Assembly: GCA_016743945.1 (NCBI GenBank)
Contig: JADGFI010000006.1
Coordinates: 186,001-250,000 of the forward strand
Length of the DNA stretch: 64,000 bases
Direction of reading: 5' to 3'
Source: Desulfobacteraceae bacterium
Lineage (GTDB): Bacteria > Desulfobacterota > Desulfobacteria > Desulfobacterales > Desulfobacteraceae
Part shown: piece after piece, positions 8,098-16,386 of the stretch
Numbering within the stretch: position 1 is the stretch's first letter
Layout of the letters: each line of letters starts with the position of its first letter
The notes under the pieces: generated by a model
The model's input: only the letters and a program-made list of their open reading frames with translations
Databases searched by the model: none
Told to the model about the DNA's origin: nothing
Program-made: the position numbers and the translations under genes

Positions 8098-9097
8098 CAT
8101 CCTTTCCTTTACCAAGGGTTATGGTGCCATCAGCCTCCAATTCTTTGGCTGCCCTGACCACTGCCTGCTGGGACTCTTCAACCTCTGCCAAACGAACCGG
8201 CCCCATGGCATCAAGGTCGTCCTTAAGCATTTCACCCGCTCTCTGGGACAGGTTGGAGAATATTTTTTCTTTCATTTCATCTGTGGCCGTCTTCAGGGCA
8301 TATGTTAGTTGCTGACCTTCAACCTTCTTAAGAATTTCCCGCATGGCTGTATCGTCAATACCGGTGAGATCTTCAAAAACAAACATCAGGTTCCGGATAT
8401 CATTGGCCATTTCCGCATCATCTTCCTCGACAAACTCCATGACTGCATCTTCCGTTGATTTATCAACCCCATTAATAATATCCACAAGAACCGCCAGGCC
8501 ACCGGCCTTTCCGCCAGGGCCAACCGCACCGCTCAGTTCCATTTTCAAGGCCACATCCACATCCCTTACCACATCTTCGGAAATCTGGCCTAATTTTGCA
8601 ATCCTCAGGGCAATATCTCCTTTTTGCTCATCGGGAAGGGTCATCAAGATTTCTGAAGATATTTCACTGGGCATGTGGGCCAATATCATGGCAATGGTCT
8701 GGGGATGTTCGCCGACCACATATCCGGCAAGGGTTCCCACGTTGACATTCCGGCTCCAGATAAAGGGTTTATCTTGTTTCTTTTTTTCAAGATCATCAAG
8801 AATGGCCCTGGCATTATCGGCTGTCAATGTTTTGGAAACGATATTCTTGATAAAGGCATCTTTTTCAACAATTATCTTTGATTCCCCTTCAAATTTTCCA
8901 ACAAATTCCGAGGAAACTAGTTTAAGCATTTCCGGAGTAATGTGATCGACCTTTGACATTTCAAAGGCAATCTCAGCAATCTCGTGTTCATTCATTTTTT
9001 CGAACACACTGGCGGCATAGTCTTCACCCATTGCCATGAGAAAGACAGCTGCTTTTTGACACCCTGTCATATTTTCCGGGTCCAGTATATTTACCAT
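8084..9097 (-). CDS. fliG: Flagellar motor switch protein FliG
   Basis: FliG sits on the MS ring and contacts the stator; its C-terminal charged helix generates torque. The 337-residue product has the N-terminal domain (NMTGCQKAAVFLMAMGEDYA), the middle domain with EHPQTIAMILAHM, and the C-terminal torque domain (FEDLTGIDDTAMREILKKV and LAEVEESQQAVVRAAKELE). The frame extends upstream to 9226, but the ATG at 9097 (MVNILDPENMTG) follows CCGAGGAG and begins at the usual FliG N terminus. It lies four bases after the fliF stop. The C terminus overlaps the start of fliH. Confidence 0.95.
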   Translation of the reverse strand: MVNILDPENMTGCQKAAVFLMAMGEDYAASVFEKMNEHEIAEIAFEMSKVDHITPEMLKLVSSEFVGKFEGESKIIVEKDAFIKNIVSKTLTADNARAILDDLEKKKQDKPFIWSRNVNVGTLAGYVVGEHPQTIAMILAHMPSEISSEILMTLPDEQKGDIALRIAKLGQISEDVVRDVDVALKMELSGAVGPGGKAGGLAVLVDIINGVDKSTEDAVMEFVEEDDAEMANDIRNLMFVFEDLTGIDDTAMREILKKVEGQQLTYALKTATDEMKEKIFSNLSQRAGEMLKDDLDAMGPVRLAEVEESQQAVVRAAKELEADGTITLGKGKDDVLV

Positions 9098-9101
9098 ATT
9101 T

Positions 9102-10808
9102 TTACGACTCCTCGGTTTCGCTGATCCAGCCTTTGATGATATTAACGGTCTTGAAAAGATCTTTACGGGCATAATACTTGGCCTTTTCAATATCCGACAT
9201 ATTGCCGATATAGACTGCCCGTTCACTTGCCGTCATTTTCTTTAAGAACGCCTCTTTTTGCTCTTCGGTCATCAGCTCAAGGAATTCTTTCTGCTGATTT
9301 CCGTCCATCTCTTCAAACTGAGGTTCTTTGTCCCCTTCATCCAGAAGCGCCAGCTCCTCTGCACCCGGCAAGGCTTCCTGTTCCACGGTCACCTTGATAT
9401 CTTTAACCGTTTTGATAATCGGACGAATCACGAAAAGAAACAGAACCAGGACCAACAGGAGATTGGCAATAAGGCGGCCATATTCATTCTGAACCATGCG
9501 CCATCCGGTCAAAGCCGGTGCTGCCAACTCCATGTCGCCAATGGAGGCAAAAGGAAAGCATTCCATTGAAACCTGGTCGCTTCGCTCTTCATTGTAGCCC
9601 ATTGCCTTGATAACAATATCTTCAAATTGCTTCATCTCCGCAGCAGGCCTTGGCAAATATACCCGTTGCCGATTTCCTTGTTCATCCACTTTGAATTCAT
9701 ATTTCCCATCAATCACGGCTGCCACAGAAAGCCGATTCAAGACGGCCATGGGTTTGCGGGTTTCTCTGATCCGCTTGCTGATCTCATAGTTTAAGGTATC
9801 ATCACTTTTATTGACCTTTTCATTGGTCATCTCGTTGGGGTTGTTTTCATCGGTAATGGGATTTACACTGGAGGGAATCCCCATATCTTCTGTCAACTGG
9901 GTGACCTTTTCCGCCTTGTTTTTACGACTGCGGATAAATTCTCCGCCTCTTTCAAAGGGATCATAAATTTCTTCGTTCATATCGTTTTTTGAAAAATCCA
10001 TTTCCGATGTTACCCGGACAATGGCCTTATCTTTGCCGACAATTCGTTCCAACATGGTTTGAATTCTTTTGGTCAGGTTTTCCTCATACCTTACCTTGTA
10101 CTGGTATTGGGCATCGGCGAGATTTTCAGCATCAATGCGGGCCTGTTCTGCTTCCGATTTTCCTTCAAACAAAATCCGGCCGGCCGTATCCACTATGGTC
10201 ACAAGCTTTGGGGTTAAATCCTGGACAGAGCTTGCCACCAAATGGGCAATGGCGGTTACATTTTCCTTGGCGATATCGGTATTAAGCTCCAGAAGAATGG
10301 ATGCCGATGGTTGTTTGGTCTCCTCAACAAAAACAGAGTCCTTGGGTAAAACAATCATGACCCTGGCACTTTTTACCTCGTCAAAAGAGGCAATGGTTCT
10401 CGCCAGTTCTCCCTGGAGCGCCCTTTTTTTATTGATCTTTTGTACAAATTCAGTGGTTCCGAATTCTGACTTATCAAAAATTTCATATCCAACCCCGCCG
10501 CCCTTGGGAATCCCTTCCTTTGCCATGCTAAGCCTGACATCATAAACAATGGCTTCGGGCACCATAATGGTGGTCCCGTCACCGGTCAGGCGATAGGGAG
10601 TATTTGACGCTTTAAGAATCTCCACCACAGAAGATGCATCTTCTTTTGTCAACCCGCTGTAAGCTGCTCTGAACTGGGTTTTATTGGTCCAGACAAACAT
10701 GGCGGTAAAACCGGCGACCAGAACCATGATAATAAGCCCCAATCCGATTTTTTTGGAAAGTGACAATTCTTTTAGGGTTGTAATTATTCTTTCAATAACA
10801 GGATTCAT
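9102..10808 (-). CDS. fliF: Flagellar MS-ring protein FliF
   Basis: FliF forms the MS ring in the inner membrane, the base on which the motor and export gate assemble. The product is 568 residues: a first membrane helix at about residues 20-43 and ring-building motifs 1 and 2 in the periplasmic part (VVEILKASNTPYRLTGDGTT, KKRALQGELARTIASFDEVK). A second helix follows near residue 450 (RLIANLLLVLVLFLFVI), then a cytoplasmic FliG-binding tail. I prefer the ATG at 10808 (MNPVIERI), eight bases after GGAG, over a GTG nine bases upstream. It follows fliE after 53 bases. Confidence 0.95.
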   Translation of the reverse strand: MNPVIERIITTLKELSLSKKIGLGLIIMVLVAGFTAMFVWTNKTQFRAAYSGLTKEDASSVVEILKASNTPYRLTGDGTTIMVPEAIVYDVRLSMAKEGIPKGGGVGYEIFDKSEFGTTEFVQKINKKRALQGELARTIASFDEVKSARVMIVLPKDSVFVEETKQPSASILLELNTDIAKENVTAIAHLVASSVQDLTPKLVTIVDTAGRILFEGKSEAEQARIDAENLADAQYQYKVRYEENLTKRIQTMLERIVGKDKAIVRVTSEMDFSKNDMNEEIYDPFERGGEFIRSRKNKAEKVTQLTEDMGIPSSVNPITDENNPNEMTNEKVNKSDDTLNYEISKRIRETRKPMAVLNRLSVAAVIDGKYEFKVDEQGNRQRVYLPRPAAEMKQFEDIVIKAMGYNEERSDQVSMECFPFASIGDMELAAPALTGWRMVQNEYGRLIANLLLVLVLFLFVIRPIIKTVKDIKVTVEQEALPGAEELALLDEGDKEPQFEEMDGNQQKEFLELMTEEQKEAFLKKMTASERAVYIGNMSDIEKAKYYARKDLFKTVNIIKGWISETEES

Positions 10809-10861
10809 CTGAGCCACTCCATTTTACCTTTATACTGCAAATTATTCCCCATTTATACCTG

Positions 10862-11170
10862 CTATACCTGCATGCGCATGACTTCGTTATAAGCCGTCAT
10901 GACCTTGTTGCGGACCTGGGCCAACAATTTGAGGGAAGTGTTTGCCTTACCAAGGGCCAGCATACCTTCATGGATTCCCATTTTCCCCTGGATCACGGCC
11001 TCTATGGACTCATCCCCAATATTCTGATTGGCATTCACTTCCAGCACAGCGGACGCAAGTCTTTCTGAAAATTCAGGGCTCCGCCTTTGAAGTCTGTGAG
11101 CCAAAGGCTCTGTATTCAAAGAGATCTTCCCCTTGCCTATCCCATTATTGATACCACTGATATCTGTCAT
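10862..11170 (-). CDS. fliE: Flagellar hook-basal body protein FliE
   Basis: FliE joins the MS ring to the rod and is one of the first axial proteins exported. The product is 102 residues. The C-terminal half carries the family pattern: AVLEVNANQNIGDESIEAVI, GKMGIHEGMLALGKANTSLK and a terminal VRNKVMTAYNEVMRMQV. The ATG at 11170 is six bases after AGGAG; the ATG two codons upstream is too close to that site. It is the third gene of the flgB operon. Confidence 0.92.
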   Translation of the reverse strand: MTDISGINNGIGKGKISLNTEPLAHRLQRRSPEFSERLASAVLEVNANQNIGDESIEAVIQGKMGIHEGMLALGKANTSLKLLAQVRNKVMTAYNEVMRMQV

Positions 11171-11183
11171 TTTCATCTCCTAA

Positions 11184-11681
11184 TTATCTTCCGATCTCAA
11201 GGGCCTTGGCCACCATGTCCTTGGTTGAGGACAAAACCGTGACACTGGCTTCATAACTTCTTTTGGCGACCAGCATGTCGGCCATCTCCGTCAAATGATC
11301 GACATTGGGCATTTTCACGTATCCTGTATCCGGATCTGCGTCCGGGTGGGCAGGATTGAAAACCAGGGAAAAATCCTCCTGGGATCTGACGATTTCATCC
11401 ACCCGCACCCCATTACCGGTATCCGCTCTTTTGTCCGAATCAAATTCAATGGGACTTAATTCAATGTTCGGTTCATTTTTTTTTGCCTGTTTTTGCTGAA
11501 GAACACTTTTAAAGGAGTTGATATCATCCCCCTTAAAAATCACCATTTTTCTTCGGTAAGGACCGCCTTCAGCCGTTCTTGTGGTATCCACATTGGCAAG
11601 GTTTTCCGCGATGACATTCAGCTTGGTACGATGGGCGGCAAGGGCTGTCCCACTGATTTTTGCTGCATTCATAAGATCCAT
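11184..11681 (-). CDS. flgC: Flagellar proximal rod protein FlgC
   Basis: FlgC is a proximal rod subunit exported through the flagellar gate. The 165-residue product opens with the rod signature (ALAAHRTKLNVIAENLANVD) and ends with the conserved axial C-terminal helix (MADMLVAKRSYEASVTVLSS). It is somewhat longer than many FlgC proteins because of a central insert rich in Lys, Asn and Glu (KQAKKNEPNIELSPIEF). GGAGG precedes the ATG, and the gene starts three bases after flgB. Confidence 0.95.
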   Translation of the reverse strand: MDLMNAAKISGTALAAHRTKLNVIAENLANVDTTRTAEGGPYRRKMVIFKGDDINSFKSVLQQKQAKKNEPNIELSPIEFDSDKRADTGNGVRVDEIVRSQEDFSLVFNPAHPDADPDTGYVKMPNVDHLTEMADMLVAKRSYEASVTVLSSTKDMVAKALEIGR

Positions 11682-11684
11682 GTC

Positions 11685-12095
11685 TTATTTACCTCCTTCG
11701 TCAATGGAATAATTCAACATTGTCATTTTGCGCAACAATAACTCGGCTGTGGTCTTGTATTTAACATTGTTTTCCATGAGGTTCATCATTTCCGTATCAA
11801 TATTGACCGAGTCCAGATGATAAATATCCACTTCCTCACTGTTGCTCCCCCTCATTGAAGAAGCGTCTTCTCCATAGGGGGACAAATGCCGGGAATTTGT
11901 TTTATCCAGATAATCGGGCGCTTGATCCCCCATGGCCCGCTGCAATGTTTTCTGAAAATCCAGATCACTGGGTTTATACCCAATGGTATCCATATTTGCG
12001 ATATTGCTGGAAATCAGATTGTGACGTCTGGCAGATATATCCAGGGAATTTGCAATGACCTTGTGAGGCCGGCCAAAAATTCTTGAATCTGTCAT
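11685..12095 (-). CDS. flgB: Flagellar proximal rod protein FlgB
   Basis: FlgB is the first rod subunit over FliE and heads this operon. The 136-residue product has the rod motif (LDISARRHNLISSNIANMDT) and the C-terminal helix (EMMNLMENNVKYKTTAELLL). The in-frame region reaches 12143, but the ATG at 12095 (MTDSRIFGRP) has AGGAAG just upstream and begins where FlgB proteins usually begin. A sigma-54 promoter lies at 12181-12197, leaving a leader of about 75 bases. Confidence 0.92.
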   Translation of the reverse strand: MTDSRIFGRPHKVIANSLDISARRHNLISSNIANMDTIGYKPSDLDFQKTLQRAMGDQAPDYLDKTNSRHLSPYGEDASSMRGSNSEEVDIYHLDSVNIDTEMMNLMENNVKYKTTAELLLRKMTMLNYSIDEGGK

Positions 12096-12180
12096 CTTCC
12101 TTTTTCTCCCGATTAACGAACAATTAAAACCCGAACTCAACACATCCAGTTAAACCAGATTAAGCCATATTAAATTAAGA

Positions 12181-12197
12181 TGCAAATTGTATACCGG
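12181..12197 (-). promoter_or_regulatory. Sigma-54 promoter of the flgB-flgC-fliE...motE operon
   Basis: On the minus strand this reads CCGGTATACAATTTGCA: GG and GC are separated by 10 bases, the -12 half TTGCA is perfect and the -24 half follows the degenerate YAY pattern. The predicted start is near 12170. The promoter lies in the 110-base gap directly after the stop of the FlrC-like activator gene. Confidence 0.72.
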
Positions 12198-12205
12198 GAT
12201 AGCGT

Positions 12206-13567
12206 TCAGAGGCTTTCTTTATATTCGTTGAGTTTATTTCTCAGGGTTCTGACACTGATGCCAAGGATTTTTGCCGCATGGGTCCGATTGCCCTCTGTCT
12301 GATCAAGGGTCTTGAAGATCATTTTCTGTTCCATTTCTTTCAAAGAGCCTGGGGTCGTGTCTGAAGAGGGCTCGGATCCTAATTCTACAGAAGTCGCCAT
12401 GGCAGTTGTCACCCCTTCCATGAGAAGGTCCCCGGGTGTTATATAATCTGAATCTGCCAAAAGTACGGACCGATGAATGATATTTTCAAGTTCTCTGACA
12501 TTTCCAGCAAAAGGATGGCCGGAAAGAAAAGAAATCGTTTCCCTTGTCATTCCTTTGACAGCCCTTCCGTCAATTTTGCAGTATTTTTTTATAAAAAAAT
12601 CACAGAGAAGCGAAAGGTCTGAGATCCGATCCCTTAAGGGAGGAATAACCAAGGGGATGGTGTTAAGTCTATAATAGAGATCTTCACGAAATCTTTGATT
12701 TTCAATGGCTTCCCTGGCATCCCGGTTGGTGGTTGCAATAACCCTGACATCCACTTCAACCGGTTCTGCCCCCCCCACCCGGTCAACTACTCGTTCCTGG
12801 ATTACCCGCAATAATTTTGCCTGGAGGTGAAACTGCATCTCCGTAATCTCATCCAAAAAAAGCGTGCCATGGTTGGCCAGTTCAAACTTTCCTTTTTTTT
12901 GTGATATGGCACCGGTGAATGCCCCTCGTTCATGGCCGAACAATTCACTTTCCAGCAAATTTTCAGGAAGGGCCGCACAATTGATGGCGACAAAGGGCTG
13001 GGATTGACGGTTGCTTTTTTCATGGAGATAGCGGGCAAACAACTCCTTGCCCGTACCGCTTTCTCCCTGGATCAAAACGGAAGCACTGGAATCAGCCACC
13101 CGGGATGCAAGCTTCAAGAGGTTTAACATCCCGGGATTTTCGGTAATAATAGCCACTTGTTTTTTTTTGGGGACGGTTTCTTCTATCTCTTTGCCGGGCG
13201 CATTGACCAGCAGCGCTCTTCTGGCGCTCAATTCCAGTTGGCGAAGGTCAACGGGTTTGATAAGATAATCCATTGCCCCATACTTCATCAGGCTGACGGC
13301 ATAATCCACCACTGGTTCAGGCGTGATAATAATGGTTTTACAATTTTGCCGGCACTCTGCTGCTTTTTTTAAAAATGCAATGGCGCAAAAACTAGGGGTG
13401 GTATCATCGGCAATCACAATATCGGGTTTGTTTTGGATCAGGTATTCAAGGGCAGCGCTTCCGTCGGGAACTGCATCCACCAAAAACCCCAGATCTTCAA
13501 ATAGCCTGACATAGCCCATTCGTTCCTTGGAGTTTTCCAGTATAATAAAAATTCGGTTTCCTGGCAT
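12206..13567 (-). CDS. FlrC/FleR-like sigma-54 response regulator with atypical receiver
   Basis: This is an activator of RpoN-dependent transcription, probably of mid-level flagellar genes. Of its 453 residues, 1-120 form a receiver. The usual acidic pair is replaced by E11-N12; the phosphorylatable D54 (in IADDTTP) and K104 (in LIKPV) are kept. Residues 140-370 form the AAA+ domain with Walker A GESGTGKE, the sigma-54 contact motif GAFTGA at 215-220 and Walker B FLDEITE. The C terminus is a Fis-type helix-turn-helix (HAAKILGISVRTLRNKL). AAGGG precedes the ATG. It follows the TPR gene by 22 bases and immediately precedes the flgB promoter, which fits FlrC. The altered acidic pocket may change Mg binding or make it constitutively active. 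Confidence 0.85.
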   Translation of the reverse strand: MPGNRIFIILENSKERMGYVRLFEDLGFLVDAVPDGSAALEYLIQNKPDIVIADDTTPSFCAIAFLKKAAECRQNCKTIIITPEPVVDYAVSLMKYGAMDYLIKPVDLRQLELSARRALLVNAPGKEIEETVPKKKQVAIITENPGMLNLLKLASRVADSSASVLIQGESGTGKELFARYLHEKSNRQSQPFVAINCAALPENLLESELFGHERGAFTGAISQKKGKFELANHGTLFLDEITEMQFHLQAKLLRVIQERVVDRVGGAEPVEVDVRVIATTNRDAREAIENQRFREDLYYRLNTIPLVIPPLRDRISDLSLLCDFFIKKYCKIDGRAVKGMTRETISFLSGHPFAGNVRELENIIHRSVLLADSDYITPGDLLMEGVTTAMATSVELGSEPSSDTTPGSLKEMEQKMIFKTLDQTEGNRTHAAKILGISVRTLRNKLNEYKESL

Positions 13568-13589
13568 ATAAAACCCTTGTGCCCATTCC

Positions 13590-16214
13590 TTAAGAATTTA
13601 TAACGGTTTCTGCCAGTTCCAGAGTCGTCAGACGTTGACGGGCAAGCCGTGCCCACACGGAATCATTATTGCCTGCCACCTGTTCAAACGCCTCTTTTGC
13701 TTTTTTGATAATATTGCCTTTTTGATAGGCGTCCCCGAGCAAAAATCCTAGATTGGCTTTGGCCCTGTTCCCTTCTGAAAAATTCATGGCCTTTAAAAAG
13801 GCATCGGCGGCCTGGACATAGGATTCCAGGCTCAAATAGGTATTCCCCAGTGTCTTGTATGCCGCTGCCAGAATATCATAATTTGTGCCCGATGCCGCAG
13901 CAAAGTCTTTCACAGCACCGGCCCGCAAATTTGAAGCAGTTTTCAAGTCTTTTTGTCGTTCATAAAGATCGGCCTGCTGAAGCCGGATTTTCCCCTTTTC
14001 CAGAGGATTAGCTGACAGGGTATAGGCACGTTTAAATTTTTTTGCAGCGTCTGTAAACATGTTTTTTTCCGAATATATCTCCCCCATGCGGGTCAGGGCC
14101 TTAACTCTTTGTTTGTTCTTTGGAAATTGTTTTGAAAAAGCTGCAAATAATTTCACTGCATCATCATCCCTGGCAGACTCATCCATGGCGACCCCCAAGC
14201 CAAACAATAATTCAGGGGATCTTGTAGATCTTTTATACTGTTTATAGGCATTAATCAAATGATTAAATGCCGGCTCATATAAGCTTGCCTTTAAATAGGC
14301 TATTCCGACATAAAAAGCAATTTCCCGGCTTCCCATCTTGTCCAGTTTGGTATGTTCCGATTCATACCGATTCAAAATCAAGGTGTACTCATCTGCCTTT
14401 AACTGCTCTTTGAACAAGGCCTCATATGCCTTTTGCATCAATTTGACCGCCTCATACCGCAACCCTCTGGGGTGGGTTGACAAAAGGTCCTCAATTTCCT
14501 TGATGCATTTATCATATTCCTTATTTTTCTGATAAATTTCAGCCAGCCGCATCATGGCGATCCGGGCATAGGCATTCTCGGGAAATTTTTCTTTGATCAT
14601 TTCATAAATTTCAATTTTCTCCGGGTCTGTTTTAAGGTACCGGGCAATCCCAATGGACGCATTTACATACCCTTGTGAATCCGGAAATCTTTCCCTGACA
14701 AGTTCATAAATTTTAATCGCTTTTTCCGAATTGTTTTCCATGCCATAGGCATCCCCTGCTTTGCTCAACACAACGTCTTTGTCGGGGATATCAGGAAACA
14801 AATTTAACACCCGCATAAAATTTTCTCTTGCCTGCGTACTCAAGCCCAACTCAAAATTGGCTTGGGCCATGTTCAGCAAAAGTTCCGGTGACGCATACAC
14901 TCGTTTAACATCTATTGATACCACATAATTAAACATGGCCAGGGCATCAAAATACTGTCTTTTCTTAAAAAGTGATTTTCCATACCCCACCCCGGCATCT
15001 ACGATATAGGTGTTTTCAAAGGGAGACTCAACCACCTTTTTGTAATATCCCAGTGCCTTGTCTGTATATCCTTTGTCTGTATAGATTTGTGCCAGATAAT
15101 AATGGACTTCCGGCATCCCTGGATATTGCGGGTATCCCTGGTTTACAATATTCAGATAGCCTTCTGCGGCAGCAGTATTTTTCAAGGCAATATTGATCAT
15201 GCCGATGGCAGCATAGGCAAAGGGAAGCAATTCAGATTTTGGAAAGGATACCATGACATCCTGAAGCATTCTCTCTGCCGCAAGCAGGCTTGTATAATCT
15301 TCATTTGGTATACTTTTATAGTAGCCATAGGCCCGAAGGTAATACGCCTGTTCAAGACAGGAAAAATTTTCCCGGGACAGTAATTGATCCAGCGAATCAA
15401 AGGCTTTCCCATACAATTGTTTTCGAATCAGAAGAATGGCAGCGTTAATCTGCTTTGAGCCACACTCAAATCGTTCAACCATTCGGAAAAGATCACTGAC
15501 ATCGCCATTAAATTCACCTTTTGCCCTTTTAGGGGGGACATATATGGGAGGGGGTAAGGCTTTAACACTCTTTTTTCCCTTGGCCTTCACCTGACTTTCA
15601 GACTTGGGCACTGTTTGGGGTGAGGGGATTGGCTTAGATACTAATTTTGGCTCTGGACCGACATTAAGCGCTTCCTGTTGTTTCTCTTTAACTGGGATCT
15701 CTTTAACTATCATCTTTGGTTCAGGCGGTTGGATCAACTTTTTTACAACAGGCGCAGGAACAGATGATTCGGGCGTTTTTGGCCGTTCAAGATTAATAAA
15801 AAAACGGCCAAAAGACTTGTTAAAACCGGAACTGATAGCGCCGAGAGGAACCTTAGTTTTCACCACCACAGCCACCACATCACCATCAAGGGTTTCGATG
15901 CTGATCTCATCAATGGCAGGATTCTGTCCACCGATAACCTTAAAACCCGAGGAAAAGGCTGCATTTTTCAATGCCACCAATACTTCTCTTTCCTCAATTT
16001 TGATAACTTTAACAGGCACTCGCCCGGAGACAAAAAACTCAAGTGCCAGGGGGTTACTCTGGATGACAATCTTTTCTATTGTGGTCTTTTTTGCCACCAC
16101 CGTTCCAGGCAGGAATACCAGGATCAACATAACCAGGCCCAAAGTCGACAAAAACTGGATCGACAAGATTGACCTCTTTGACCGTCTCAAATATGGGGTG
16201 CTTAATTCTCTCAT
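13590..16214 (-). CDS. Large AMIN-like/TPR envelope protein (874 aa)
   Basis: The product starts with a basic segment and a hydrophobic signal/anchor at about residues 22-40, so it is exported or anchored in the inner membrane. Residues 45-145 form a beta-rich domain like AMIN domains (envelope targeting): strands such as TTIEKIVIQSNPLALEFFVS and a closing GRFFINLERP. A Pro/Lys/Val-rich linker (about 145-225) leads to some 15 or more tetratricopeptide helices (230-870). It lies between two sigma-54 activators and has its own sigma-54 promoter at 16261-16276, so it probably serves flagellar assembly or placement, possibly as a periplasmic scaffold. The exact role is unknown. No strong ribosome-binding site precedes the ATG; AGGG is about 15 bases upstream. 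Confidence 0.72.
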   Translation of the reverse strand: MRELSTPYLRRSKRSILSIQFLSTLGLVMLILVFLPGTVVAKKTTIEKIVIQSNPLALEFFVSGRVPVKVIKIEEREVLVALKNAAFSSGFKVIGGQNPAIDEISIETLDGDVVAVVVKTKVPLGAISSGFNKSFGRFFINLERPKTPESSVPAPVVKKLIQPPEPKMIVKEIPVKEKQQEALNVGPEPKLVSKPIPSPQTVPKSESQVKAKGKKSVKALPPPIYVPPKRAKGEFNGDVSDLFRMVERFECGSKQINAAILLIRKQLYGKAFDSLDQLLSRENFSCLEQAYYLRAYGYYKSIPNEDYTSLLAAERMLQDVMVSFPKSELLPFAYAAIGMINIALKNTAAAEGYLNIVNQGYPQYPGMPEVHYYLAQIYTDKGYTDKALGYYKKVVESPFENTYIVDAGVGYGKSLFKKRQYFDALAMFNYVVSIDVKRVYASPELLLNMAQANFELGLSTQARENFMRVLNLFPDIPDKDVVLSKAGDAYGMENNSEKAIKIYELVRERFPDSQGYVNASIGIARYLKTDPEKIEIYEMIKEKFPENAYARIAMMRLAEIYQKNKEYDKCIKEIEDLLSTHPRGLRYEAVKLMQKAYEALFKEQLKADEYTLILNRYESEHTKLDKMGSREIAFYVGIAYLKASLYEPAFNHLINAYKQYKRSTRSPELLFGLGVAMDESARDDDAVKLFAAFSKQFPKNKQRVKALTRMGEIYSEKNMFTDAAKKFKRAYTLSANPLEKGKIRLQQADLYERQKDLKTASNLRAGAVKDFAAASGTNYDILAAAYKTLGNTYLSLESYVQAADAFLKAMNFSEGNRAKANLGFLLGDAYQKGNIIKKAKEAFEQVAGNNDSVWARLARQRLTTLELAETVINS

Positions 16215-16260
16215 AATTTTTTCATCGCCCTAGGGTTTATATCATTCAGAGAATTAATAA

Positions 16261-16276
16261 AGCAACTAATATGCCA
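16261..16276 (-). promoter_or_regulatory. Sigma-54 promoter of the TPR-flrC operon
   Basis: On the minus strand this reads TGGCATATTAGTTGCT, a near-perfect TGGCAY-N5-TTGCW match with GG and GC 10 bases apart. The expected start of transcription is near 16250, leaving a leader of about 36 bases before 16214. The FleQ-like activator encoded just upstream (16387-17448) is the natural candidate to drive it. Confidence 0.85.
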
Positions 16277-16386
16277 CAATACATTTTCCCTTCGATATTC
16301 CATAAAAGCAATACTACAAAGACAATTCACCAATGCTACAAGGGGTGCGGCAAGGAGTGTCCGGTGATCAAAACACCGAATCTGTG

